Origin: Parapontixanthobacter sp963736595
Lineage (GTDB): Bacteria > Pseudomonadota > Alphaproteobacteria > Sphingomonadales > Sphingomonadaceae
Direction: 5' to 3'
Assembly (NCBI GenBank): GCA_963736595.1
Contig: CAVTPG010000002.1
Location: 186,001-250,000, forward strand
DNA length: 64,000 bases
The notes under the pieces were generated by a model. It saw only the letters and a program-made list of their open reading frames with translations. It was not told where the DNA came from and made no database searches. The translations under genes were made by a program, and so were the position numbers. Shown here in pieces: positions 19,521 to 28,206 of this stretch. Positions within the stretch are counted from its first letter, which is position 1. The number at the start of each line of letters is the position of its first letter.

Positions 19521-22500
19521 TCAGACCGACAATCGGGCTTGTTCGTCGCGTAGCATAGCGGATGGCAGCGTAAAAATTTGCGGGGTTTGCGTGTAGACAA
19601 GCGACACTTGCACTGCGCGCTCCGGATAGATTTGTTCAAGCGCTGCGGCATAAGCCGCCATTTGCTGTATCGTTGCGGCGGGTATGTCGCCGATGGCTTC
19701 CGGCGGTCGGCGGGTGGTCTTATAATCGACGATCTGCACGCGCTTGGCATCGACCAGCAGCCGGTCCACGCTCCCCACGATCACGCGATTATCGACCAGC
19801 GCCGAGAACGGCACTTCGGCAAGAGACTCAGGACCGAACAAAGCCGCAAGATCTTCGCTGGTCATGACCCGCATCGCCTGATCGAGAATGTCTTTGCGCT
19901 CCGACGCATCAAGCTCGTCCGCATGGCGCGCCAGCCACAAATCTGCCGCTTGCTTGCGCTCAGACTCCGCCACATCGGGCAACCGTTCGAGCAGCGCGTG
20001 GATCAGCGTGCCGCGCCGCGCCGCTTCCAGTCGCGCACCCGGTTTCATCGGCGGAAACGCTGGCTCTGCCTCACCCAGTGAAGATGGAGCCAAAGGCCGT
20101 GGCGGACGCGGCTCTGCACCGACCGGCTGTCTGGCCCAGTCCGGCAATTGCAAATCCGGTGACGCCTCTTTGCGTTTGCTCGCAGATGCAATCGGGTCAG
20201 CGGCCTGCCCATGTTCCCACCGCGCGCCCCAGATCGGATCGTCCAGCGCATCCTCGCCAAACAATGGCTTTAACCGCGCATACCAGCTATCTTCATGCGC
20301 CTCGCCCTTCTCGCGCGGAGATAGGGAGCCGCCGATAAACAAAGCCTCTTCCGCGCGAGTCATCGCCACATAAAGCAATCGCCAGTGCTCCTCCATCTCG
20401 GCTGCCTCGGCTGCCTCATAAGCGGCCAGCACCGGCCCAACGCGCTGGTCTTTTGTTGGCGTTGGCAGCGGCACGTGCTTAGGATGGTCCGGCCCCGGCA
20501 AATCTTCGGCCAGCGTCAAAGCGCCCGGCGGCGATGGCCTTCCGGCGGCATCGGCCAGAATGACAATCGGCGCCTGCAAACCTTTGCTACCATGCACAGT
20601 CATGACGCGGACTTGATCGCCGCCTTCACCTGATTCGCGCTTCAATTCACCATCGCCAGCATCAAACCATTGGATGAAGCCCTGCAGGCTGACGATATGC
20701 GAACTCGCGTAAGACTGTGCGGCGTTTAGCAATTCATCGATTGGATCGTTCGCTTCGCGTCCCAGTCGCGCGACCAGTTTCTGCCGCCCCTTCATCGGAC
20801 CGACCAAGATATGATGCAGCAATGCTTGCGGTGTGCTGAAATCGGCGCGGGCCAATATTTCGCCCAAGGACGCTACCGTCGCGACCACTAGTGGCGCTTC
20901 GGAGGCCCGTATGTGATCCCACAATCCAACATTTTTGGGGCGATAGCCATGCTCCAGCAAGTCATCCTGCGACCAGCCGCCCAATGGCGACACGAGCAAG
21001 CTCGCCAAGGTCAGATCATCGCGTGGTTGTACCGCAAATCGCAAGGCTGCCATTAAGTCCTTAACCGCCAGCGGATTGCCCAGGCGCAGGCGATCGACGC
21101 CTGCCACAGGAACGCCGCGCGCATACAGCCGGGCCACGATCAGCGAGGCCAATTCGCGGCGTTTTCGCACCAGCACCATGACATCGCCGGGCGTGGCCCG
21201 CCGCTTCCCGTCTTTTTCAAGCGTGAAAGCGTCCCCACTCATCCATTCGGCAATTTGGCGGGCGATCCGGTCGGCCATTTGCCGGTCATGCCGCGAAAGC
21301 CAACCCTCCTCTTCGGTTTCTGAGTCCTCGCCGTCATCGTCAAATTCAGATGTCACCGTATTCCACAGCGTTACAAGGCCAGCGCGCGGTTGGCCGATAT
21401 GCGGCGAGACGCCCTCTTCCAACCCGAATGATTGCGGGCCGATGATCTCCAGCGCGCGATCGACGAAATCCAGCACAGGCTCGGACGTGCGATAGGATTG
21501 CGCAAGGTCGAGATCATTGAGATAGCGCGGCTCAGGTCCATCATGCAGCTTGGCCGCATTTTCGGCGGCACCGGCCATTTTCTCTGCGACACGCTCTTTT
21601 GCCGATTGGAAATTACGCGGACTGGTGCCCTGAAATCCGAAGATCGCTTGCTTGTAATCTCCGACGGTAAAGATCGTGCGGACTTTGCCATCGCGTGCGC
21701 CCAGACCATCGTAGAAATCGTCGATCAGGCCGAATATTATGTCCCATTGCGAGCGGTTCGTGTCCTGCGCTTCATCGATCAGAATATGATCGAATTGCCG
21801 GTCCATCTTATAACGTATCCACGGTGCCATATCGGCATCGCCCAGCAAGGAAGCCGCGCGCCTGATCTGATCGTCAAAATCGATGAGTCCTTCGCGTGCT
21901 TTGGCCACATCCCATTGCAAGGCGAATTTACGGCCAAGCTCCAGCATCGGTGTCAGGCTGTCGGCCAGTTCGATCAAGGCAAGCTGCTCTTCGACTTGCT
22001 TGAGCGAGGTGATGACCCGCTCCATCGCGCTGCCATATTCCGGCGCGCGCTTGACCAGATTGGCAATTGGCGTGCCTGCTTTGGTCAGAGCAGTGCCATA
22101 AAAGCCGTGCAGGTTTTCCAAACGCGTGGCCGGATCGAATGCCAGCCAGCTTATCAGGAACTCGGCAATTTTGCGCCCGGTTGCCGTGTCCCAGTCTTGC
22201 GCAATCTGCAGTGCTTCCCGCACCGCAGCGAGGTCGAACTGCGCGTCATCGCACAGCCGCGCTGCATCCTCGCGTGTCGCGTCAGGCGACAGCCCGAGAA
22301 GTCGCGAAACACGCGGACGCATTGGCGGACTCCATGCTCCCGGCCCAATCCACAGATCGTGATGCGCAACACAGCGCATCAACCAAGCGATCACCGCGTC
22401 GGGCCCTTTGCTGCGACTGATTTCCGCAATCGTGTGGAGCGTCGCTTTGTCGTTTTCGCGCTGTGCCTCGATCAACAGATCGCCCAACACTTTGCGAGAG

Positions 22501-22970
22501 AGCAAGTCGCGCTCGCGGTCATCCATCGCGCTAGTGCCGGGCATCAACCGCGCTTCTTCTGGAAAGCTGGCCAGCAAATATTGCGCAAAAGCGTGGATCG
22601 TATCGATGCGCAAACCGCCACCGGGACAATCCAGCACACTGGCAAACAGCGAGCGTGCGCGGGCAATCGTATCGGGATCGATCGGCGCGCCGATAAAGCC
22701 CAATTCGCTTGCCAATTTCGTGTCCGGCAAGCGCACCCATCGCGCCAGCACATCATTGACCCGCACCGCCATTTCCGCCGCACCAGCCTTGGTAAAAGTC
22801 AGGCATAAGATTTGCTCGGGCCGCGTATCGGAACGCAACAACAACCGCAAAACCCGCGCTGAGAGGACTTGCGTTTTGCCGGTCCCTGCCGATGCCGACA
22901 GCCACACGCTCTCGCGCGGATCGATGGCGTCGCGCTGCGCCCCTTCAAGTCTGTAAACCTGCCCGCTCAC
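19521..22970 (-). CDS. addA: AddA, helicase-nuclease subunit of double-strand break repair
   Basis: The 1149-residue protein is the UvrD/RecB-like subunit of the alphaproteobacterial AddAB complex, which resects broken DNA ends for RecA. ASAGTGKTQVL (residues 26-36) is Walker A. LIDEAQDTNRSQWDI is the helicase II motif, MTVHGSKGLQAPIV motif V and LLYVAMTRAEEALF motif VI. The C-terminal RecB-type nuclease has VDRLLVDAKRVQIVDYKT with the catalytic Asp and Lys. It overlaps addB by 4 bases (ATGA). Confidence 0.96.
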   Translation of the reverse strand: MSGQVYRLEGAQRDAIDPRESVWLSASAGTGKTQVLSARVLRLLLRSDTRPEQILCLTFTKAGAAEMAVRVNDVLARWVRLPDTKLASELGFIGAPIDPDTIARARSLFASVLDCPGGGLRIDTIHAFAQYLLASFPEEARLMPGTSAMDDRERDLLSRKVLGDLLIEAQRENDKATLHTIAEISRSKGPDAVIAWLMRCVAHHDLWIGPGAWSPPMRPRVSRLLGLSPDATREDAARLCDDAQFDLAAVREALQIAQDWDTATGRKIAEFLISWLAFDPATRLENLHGFYGTALTKAGTPIANLVKRAPEYGSAMERVITSLKQVEEQLALIELADSLTPMLELGRKFALQWDVAKAREGLIDFDDQIRRAASLLGDADMAPWIRYKMDRQFDHILIDEAQDTNRSQWDIIFGLIDDFYDGLGARDGKVRTIFTVGDYKQAIFGFQGTSPRNFQSAKERVAEKMAGAAENAAKLHDGPEPRYLNDLDLAQSYRTSEPVLDFVDRALEIIGPQSFGLEEGVSPHIGQPRAGLVTLWNTVTSEFDDDGEDSETEEEGWLSRHDRQMADRIARQIAEWMSGDAFTLEKDGKRRATPGDVMVLVRKRRELASLIVARLYARGVPVAGVDRLRLGNPLAVKDLMAALRFAVQPRDDLTLASLLVSPLGGWSQDDLLEHGYRPKNVGLWDHIRASEAPLVVATVASLGEILARADFSTPQALLHHILVGPMKGRQKLVARLGREANDPIDELLNAAQSYASSHIVSLQGFIQWFDAGDGELKRESGEGGDQVRVMTVHGSKGLQAPIVILADAAGRPSPPGALTLAEDLPGPDHPKHVPLPTPTKDQRVGPVLAAYEAAEAAEMEEHWRLLYVAMTRAEEALFIGGSLSPREKGEAHEDSWYARLKPLFGEDALDDPIWGARWEHGQAADPIASASKRKEASPDLQLPDWARQPVGAEPRPPRPLAPSSLGEAEPAFPPMKPGARLEAARRGTLIHALLERLPDVAESERKQAADLWLARHADELDASERKDILDQAMRVMTSEDLAALFGPESLAEVPFSALVDNRVIVGSVDRLLVDAKRVQIVDYKTTRRPPEAIGDIPAATIQQMAAYAAALEQIYPERAVQVSLVYTQTPQIFTLPSAMLRDEQARLSV

Positions 22971-25900
22971 GTCGTGTCATCCTCGGCCAGACGCGGAAGC
23001 CATTCATCCAGCCGCATCAACTGATCGTAATCATTGTAAGCCGGGAAATCGGGATTGAGCCGCGCAGTGAACGGCGCATCACCCTTGATCCATTGTGCGA
23101 TCGCATCCTGCAAATAATGGTATGACAGTGGCAGGAATTTGTCCGGCTCGACACCGCTGCGTTTGCGGCCTGTTTTCAGCGGCGTTTCGATATAGCCGAA
23201 GCCGGTTTCGCTGGTTTTGGACTTGCCAAGCGACCAGTATTCGAATGCCATCGGGCGGCCCTGCAAAGCGTCAAACCCGCCATTCTGCGCAATAATCCCG
23301 AGCAATCCCAGTTGCAGTGCAAAGCCCTTCTCCACCATTGAGGCGCTGGGCGGTTTGCCGGTCTTGTAATCGATGATGGCCAAGCTGTCGTCTTCGCGCC
23401 GGTCGATCCGGTCCGCGCGCCCGTGGATGCGCACGCCGTCCACGATCATATCGCCCCTGACCTCTACCGCGACGACTTCGCTTTCGTCGGCTTGATCGAT
23501 CTGCGACTCGATCCATGCGAGCGCCTGCATCAGGCGCGGCTGCCACAAGGCAATGGTCAGCGGGTGCGCATGAATGTCGTGCAAGAAGCTTTGCGCTGTG
23601 TCGGCAATGCGGGCACGTGGATCGCTTTTGCGGGCATTGTGCCACTGCTCCAAAATCGCGTGCGCCACATTGCCTTGCCAAGCAGGTGTCGGCATCGCGT
23701 CCAGCGTATCCAGTGAGCGTAATTTGAGGATCGACTGAGCATAGAATTGGTAAGGATCGCCGCGCAATCGGTCGAGTGCCGTGACCGCAATGGGAACGTC
23801 CCGCTGCTCCGCCGATGGGTTCGGCGTCGGCCTTGGATAAAGCGCCGGTGTCTCGTCAGACACGTCGAGCTGTCCTGCCAGAAAGGGGATGCGATCTTCG
23901 CGTGCCGCACCATCGGGATCGCTGATCAGTGCTTCGACACGTAGCAAGAACCGTGACGGAATGGTTGGCCCGGATTCATCGCGCCGCGCCCGTGTCAGCA
24001 CCACTTCAGGCGCGCCCATTGCACTGGCCAGATCATGCGCGGATAGCCCGATGCGATAATCCGGTCCCGGTATGCCGAGGCTGCGCAAAACGGCTGGCGC
24101 AAGATTGGCGTCCAGCGATGACGATCCGGGCCAGATACCTTCGTTCAGGCCTGCGCAGATCATCAGATCGGCCCGCGCCATCCGCGATTCCAGCAAGCCG
24201 TAAATTGCGACGCGCGAATGCCCGCCATAGGGCGGGCGCACGGCGATGGACTCCATCGCTTCCGACAACACCGAGGGCAGATCGCTTGCGGGCAGACAGG
24301 TTTCAGCATCGGCGGCAAAGCGGCGCAGATCCTCAACAAAGGAAGACAGCGCACGGCCATCTTCGCGTGACCATAGCGATTCGCCACAGAGCGCTTCTCC
24401 CGCAGCGATGAGCAGGTTCATCCAGTCATGCAGATGTGTTGCTTCCTGCGCCTGATAATCGAATAGGGGCTGCAGGATCGCTTCGACTTGCTGCCACCAG
24501 TCGGCGAATTCGGTGGTCTTCCGCTGCTCCGCGTCGCGCTGGATCATGGCAGCAATCGGGGACAGGCCTGCTTCCGGTCGCGGTCCCCGCAGTAGCAGCT
24601 CCAACCGGCGCACATGGCGCAACCATATGGCGCGGTCCATATCGCCGCTGACTAGCGGGTGGGACAGTAGCGCAATCAACGGTACAGGTGCAGCTTGCTC
24701 GGCAATGACTTCGGCAATCAGCAGTAGCGCACGTCCGGTCGCGGTAATCGAAAGCGGGCGTCCTGCCGTATCCTCCGCCACAATATTCCAGCGCAACAAA
24801 TGTTGTGCGATCCGGCCAGCGAGGCTGCGATCTGGGGTAACGACCGCGACCTGTTTGGCTGGTATCTCCAGAGCCTCGCGCACCAGCAAGGCAATCGCCT
24901 GCGCTTCCTCTTCCGGATTGGCAGTTTCCATCATCCGCACGCCGGACAAGCGCCGCTTTTCAGGGGGCAAATTCGCCCAGATGCGGCTCGCTTTGGGTGG
25001 CAGAAACACCGATGAAATGGCATGACTGCGAGCGGGCGGACCGGCCATATCGCCCTTGCGGTGCCACGCACGCACTTCGCCGCGCGCAATCCCCATCCGG
25101 TTGAGCAGCAGCTTCAGATGATATTGCGGATGCGTGACGGCGTCGTCCTGCGCAAACACCGTGTCGGCATCGGCTGGCGTCATTCCGGCAGCGCCCAATT
25201 CATCCCAAACCTCGTCAGGCATAGTCAGATCGAAGTCGGGCAAAATGACCGCACCCTTGGGCAGAAACGCAACCGTGCGCAGCAAGCGTGCGATACCGGG
25301 CGACGTACTGGTTATCCCGGCTGCGATGATCGGCGTTTGCGGCGGATTGGCCTCCCAACTCGTCCGCGCATAATCGAACAGAGCGTTGCGCCGCGTCGCG
25401 CTGTCGATCCGGCCCCACTCCTGCAACTGCGCCAGCCAGCGCGCCTGAATACGAGCGAAGATCCGCAGCGATCCGCGCCAGTGATCGGCAAGATTATCGA
25501 GCAGCCCGATAACGCGATCACCCATCAATTCGTCGGGCGCAACTTCCTCGATCAGCAATCGGTCCATTGTGGCCGCCAGATCGCGCGCCATGCGCAGACG
25601 CGCGGCATCCGATGGCACTTCATCACCGAATTCATCTTCGATCAGATCGGCCAGCGCGAGCCAGCGCCGCATTGGATCGACCGCAGGTGGCAAGTCACTC
25701 GCGGCCAACGGATCAAGCAGACTGCCAAGCGCGTCATCAAGATCGAGGTCGCCGATCACCGCCATGCGCGGCAATAGCATCCCGGCATTGCCAATCTGGT
25801 CAAGCTGCCGAACAAACGCTTCGCTGACTGTGCGTTTGGCGCGATTGCTGGGCAATAGCAGTGTGACGCGCGCCATGCCGAAAACCTCGTCAGCATATCG

Positions 25901-25978
25901 GGGCAGCAAACCAGCCACCAAGGCTTCGGCAAATCCGCGATGCGCAGCGACGGAATAAATATCGGGATGCGTCTTCAC
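22967..25978 (-). CDS. addB: AddB, nuclease subunit of double-strand break repair
   Basis: The 1003-residue partner of AddA matches the alphaproteobacterial AddB type. The N-terminus has TLLLPSNRAKRTVSEAF in place of a canonical Walker A, so it probably does not hydrolyse ATP. The C-terminal nuclease motif is RADRIDRR followed by LAIIDYKTGKPPS near residue 875. ATG at 25978 is the start, 34 bases after the nucleotidyltransferase stop. The gene sits between cell-wall recycling genes and addA, reading in the same direction. Confidence 0.94.
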   Translation of the reverse strand: MKTHPDIYSVAAHRGFAEALVAGLLPRYADEVFGMARVTLLLPSNRAKRTVSEAFVRQLDQIGNAGMLLPRMAVIGDLDLDDALGSLLDPLAASDLPPAVDPMRRWLALADLIEDEFGDEVPSDAARLRMARDLAATMDRLLIEEVAPDELMGDRVIGLLDNLADHWRGSLRIFARIQARWLAQLQEWGRIDSATRRNALFDYARTSWEANPPQTPIIAAGITSTSPGIARLLRTVAFLPKGAVILPDFDLTMPDEVWDELGAAGMTPADADTVFAQDDAVTHPQYHLKLLLNRMGIARGEVRAWHRKGDMAGPPARSHAISSVFLPPKASRIWANLPPEKRRLSGVRMMETANPEEEAQAIALLVREALEIPAKQVAVVTPDRSLAGRIAQHLLRWNIVAEDTAGRPLSITATGRALLLIAEVIAEQAAPVPLIALLSHPLVSGDMDRAIWLRHVRRLELLLRGPRPEAGLSPIAAMIQRDAEQRKTTEFADWWQQVEAILQPLFDYQAQEATHLHDWMNLLIAAGEALCGESLWSREDGRALSSFVEDLRRFAADAETCLPASDLPSVLSEAMESIAVRPPYGGHSRVAIYGLLESRMARADLMICAGLNEGIWPGSSSLDANLAPAVLRSLGIPGPDYRIGLSAHDLASAMGAPEVVLTRARRDESGPTIPSRFLLRVEALISDPDGAAREDRIPFLAGQLDVSDETPALYPRPTPNPSAEQRDVPIAVTALDRLRGDPYQFYAQSILKLRSLDTLDAMPTPAWQGNVAHAILEQWHNARKSDPRARIADTAQSFLHDIHAHPLTIALWQPRLMQALAWIESQIDQADESEVVAVEVRGDMIVDGVRIHGRADRIDRREDDSLAIIDYKTGKPPSASMVEKGFALQLGLLGIIAQNGGFDALQGRPMAFEYWSLGKSKTSETGFGYIETPLKTGRKRSGVEPDKFLPLSYHYLQDAIAQWIKGDAPFTARLNPDFPAYNDYDQLMRLDEWLPRLAEDDTT

Positions 25979-26012
25979 TTAAGGCCTCTTGAGGCCGCGT
26001 GAACCCAACGCT

Positions 26013-26735
26013 TTAGCATTCTTGCAAAGCTGCCTCGGTCGGAGCGATGGCTTCCGGCGTTCCGACCTCGAACCATTGACCTGAAAAAGTAGCGCCGTAT
26101 AGTCGCCCCTCTTCAATGGCTCGATCCCACAGAATATTGGTCGAAAATTTGCCCTCCGGCGCATCACGTAACAGGCGGTGCGATACAAGCTGCACGCCGG
26201 TATAAATATACGGAGCAGTCTTGCCCGGTTTTCGGCGCGATAGTTTCCCGTCCTCGGCCCTGTCAAAGTCCCCGTCGCCGATGAAGTTTCGCGCGTGGCT
26301 GTGTTCGACCAGCAGCAATAGCGCATCCATCTGGTCCGCATTCCACTGCGCCGACATATCCAGCAAAGAATTACGCGGGCCGTTGATCAATATGTTGTCG
26401 GAATTGAGGCAAAAGAATGGGTCGGCCAGCTTGCCTTGTGCCTTGACCATGCCGCCGCCGGTTTCGAGCAATTCTGCGCGTTCGTCCGACATTGTGACCG
26501 CCGGACGTTCTCGCTCTTGCAGATGCGCTTCCAACATATCGGCCAGATAATGCACATTCACGACCGCTCGCGAAACTCCCGCATCAGCCACCCAGTCCAG
26601 CGCGTAATCGATCAGCGGTTTTCCTGCGACTTGGACCAATGGCTTGGGCAGTGAGTCCGTCAGGGGTCGCATTCGCGTGCCAAAACCTGCCGCCATGACC
26701 ATCGCACAATCGCTAGCCAATCCATGCTCGCTCAT
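26013..26735 (-). CDS. Sugar-1-phosphate nucleotidyltransferase (MurU-like)
   Basis: The 240-residue protein has AMVMAAGFGTRMRPLTDSLPKPLVQVAGKPLIDYAL at the N-terminus region, the signature GXGTRxxPLT...PK of nucleotidylyltransferases, and FFCLNSDNI as the metal-binding Asp loop. In Pseudomonas the pair AmgK/MurU makes UDP-MurNAc from recycled MurNAc. The preceding gene is a phosphotransferase kinase overlapping by 4 bases, so the same role is plausible. It could instead act on mannose-1-phosphate. The family is clear, the substrate is inferred. Confidence 0.82.
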   Translation of the reverse strand: MSEHGLASDCAMVMAAGFGTRMRPLTDSLPKPLVQVAGKPLIDYALDWVADAGVSRAVVNVHYLADMLEAHLQERERPAVTMSDERAELLETGGGMVKAQGKLADPFFCLNSDNILINGPRNSLLDMSAQWNADQMDALLLLVEHSHARNFIGDGDFDRAEDGKLSRRKPGKTAPYIYTGVQLVSHRLLRDAPEGKFSTNILWDRAIEEGRLYGATFSGQWFEVGTPEAIAPTEAALQEC

Positions 26736-27727
26736 CGAAATGCACCGCCATGTGCCGCACGAAGATCACTGGGAATATTGGCATCGAACCATCGTGCGAC
26801 CGGAGCCAGCGCCGCGTGTCGCAAATCACGCTCCATCGCGCGCCAGACTCGCGGGATCAGATCGAGATAATGCGCCTTCCCATCGCGCTTGGCGAGCCGC
26901 ACAAAAATGCCGACGATCTTCGCATTACGCTGCGCACCCAACACGGCATAGTCGGCTTGAAAATCGTGATCGCCATTGGTCGCCGACAGGTAATAGTCGA
27001 GCATTTCCGCTTCCAATTCTTCGGAAACGTCGCGCCGCGCATCCTGCAACAGCGACACAAGATCGTAAGCCGGGTGACCGACCAGTGCATCCTGAAAGTC
27101 GATCAGGCCTTGCTGCGGTAACGCGCCGGATTGCGGATCGATCAGCATAATATTTTCCGCATGATAATCGCGCAAAACGGTGGTGCCAGCCTGTTGCCGC
27201 GCAATGACGGGCTGCAAGACTTGCGACCATGCCGCGTGATAGTTCTCAGCGGCGACTTCCAGCTCGCGCGCGGGACAATACCATTCGGTCAATAGATCGA
27301 CCTCGCGCAAATACGTTGCCATGTCATAAGGAGCAAACGGTCCGGCAGGTTTCTGGCGCAGCGTGACCAGCGTATCGATGGCGCTCCGGTAAATCGCCTG
27401 TTCGTCATGCGGGTTTTCATCGAGCCATTCGCGCACCCGCTGATCGCCGAAATCTTCCTGTAAAACCAGACCTGCCGCAGCGTCCTCCGCAAAAATCTTC
27501 GGCGCACGCAGGTCGTTGGCGTTAAGCCATTGCGCAACTTGCAAAAACGGTTTCGGATCTTCCTCTGGCGGCGGCGCAAACATCAGCATGGCTTTATCGG
27601 CTCCGCGCTGAAGCCTGAAGTAGCGCCTGAACGAGGCATCACCCGGCAAGGCGTTGGCCTCCGCATCGCCCCAGCCCGCTTGCGTCAAAAATTCCGCTGC
27701 GCCGGGCGGCAGTCCTGTCAATTCCAT
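26732..27727 (-). CDS. Aminoglycoside-phosphotransferase-fold kinase (AmgK-like)
   Basis: About 331 residues from the ATG at 27727 (ELTGLPPGAAEF), which overlaps the tsaE end; the in-frame extension to 27805 is rejected. The APH-fold features are the N-lobe DASFRRYFRLQ and the catalytic loop VLRDYHAENIMLI (Brenner HxD-like HAENI), followed by LIDFQDALVGHPAYDL carrying the metal-binding Asp. AmgK phosphorylates MurNAc/GlcNAc at the anomeric position. The coupled downstream nucleotidyltransferase supports that role, but the family is broad. Confidence 0.8.
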   Translation of the reverse strand: MELTGLPPGAAEFLTQAGWGDAEANALPGDASFRRYFRLQRGADKAMLMFAPPPEEDPKPFLQVAQWLNANDLRAPKIFAEDAAAGLVLQEDFGDQRVREWLDENPHDEQAIYRSAIDTLVTLRQKPAGPFAPYDMATYLREVDLLTEWYCPARELEVAAENYHAAWSQVLQPVIARQQAGTTVLRDYHAENIMLIDPQSGALPQQGLIDFQDALVGHPAYDLVSLLQDARRDVSEELEAEMLDYYLSATNGDHDFQADYAVLGAQRNAKIVGIFVRLAKRDGKAHYLDLIPRVWRAMERDLRHAALAPVARWFDANIPSDLRAAHGGAFR

Positions 27728-28200
27728 CTGGTCAGCCACCCTTTGCCCGGTTGTATATCTGCTTTCCGGCCATTGCCCGATAGCGCCAAAGTGATATGCA
27801 GACAACGATCCTCATGGAGGAAATGACCGGCATTCTCGGGCCATTCGGCCAGCATCGCCGCGCCCTCACGGTAATCCTCCAAGCCCAATTCGTCCGCTTC
27901 CGAAGCGTTTTTCAAGCGGTAAAAATCGGCATGGATCAAAGGCAAGGTAAGTGCGGGCGGTTCATAAGTTTCGATAATCGTAAAGCTGGGCGATGGCACT
28001 TCGTCTTCATAACCCAGCGCTTTAATGATTGCTCGTGCCAGCGTGGTTTTTCCTGCGCCCAGCGTGCCCGACAATGCCACGACATCTCCCACTTCCAACA
28101 AGGCCGCAATCTTTTGCCCCAGCGCCGACATGGCCGGCAAGTCGGGCAAACCGATCGATGACGCAGCGGCATCATTTGAGAACGACGCCCTTTGAAGCAA
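27718..28200 (-). CDS. tsaE: tRNA t6A biosynthesis ATPase TsaE
   Basis: TsaE works with TsaB and TsaD in making N6-threonylcarbamoyl-adenosine at tRNA position 37. Walker A GTLGAGKTTLARAI (about residues 45-58), SPSFTIIETYE and LIHADFYRLK match. The open frame begins only at a TTG at 28200. An ATG at 28210, overlapping the divL stop as ATGA, opens SDFASKGVVLK in another frame and then stops. Removing one A from the AAA at about 28174-28176 would join it to NDAAASSIGLPDLP. The true start may therefore be hidden by a one-base insertion. The downstream kinase ATG lies inside the last codons. Confidence 0.9.
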   Translation of the reverse strand: MLQRASFSNDAAASSIGLPDLPAMSALGQKIAALLEVGDVVALSGTLGAGKTTLARAIIKALGYEDEVPSPSFTIIETYEPPALTLPLIHADFYRLKNASEADELGLEDYREGAAMLAEWPENAGHFLHEDRCLHITLALSGNGRKADIQPGKGWLTRWN

Positions 28201-28206
28201 AATCGC

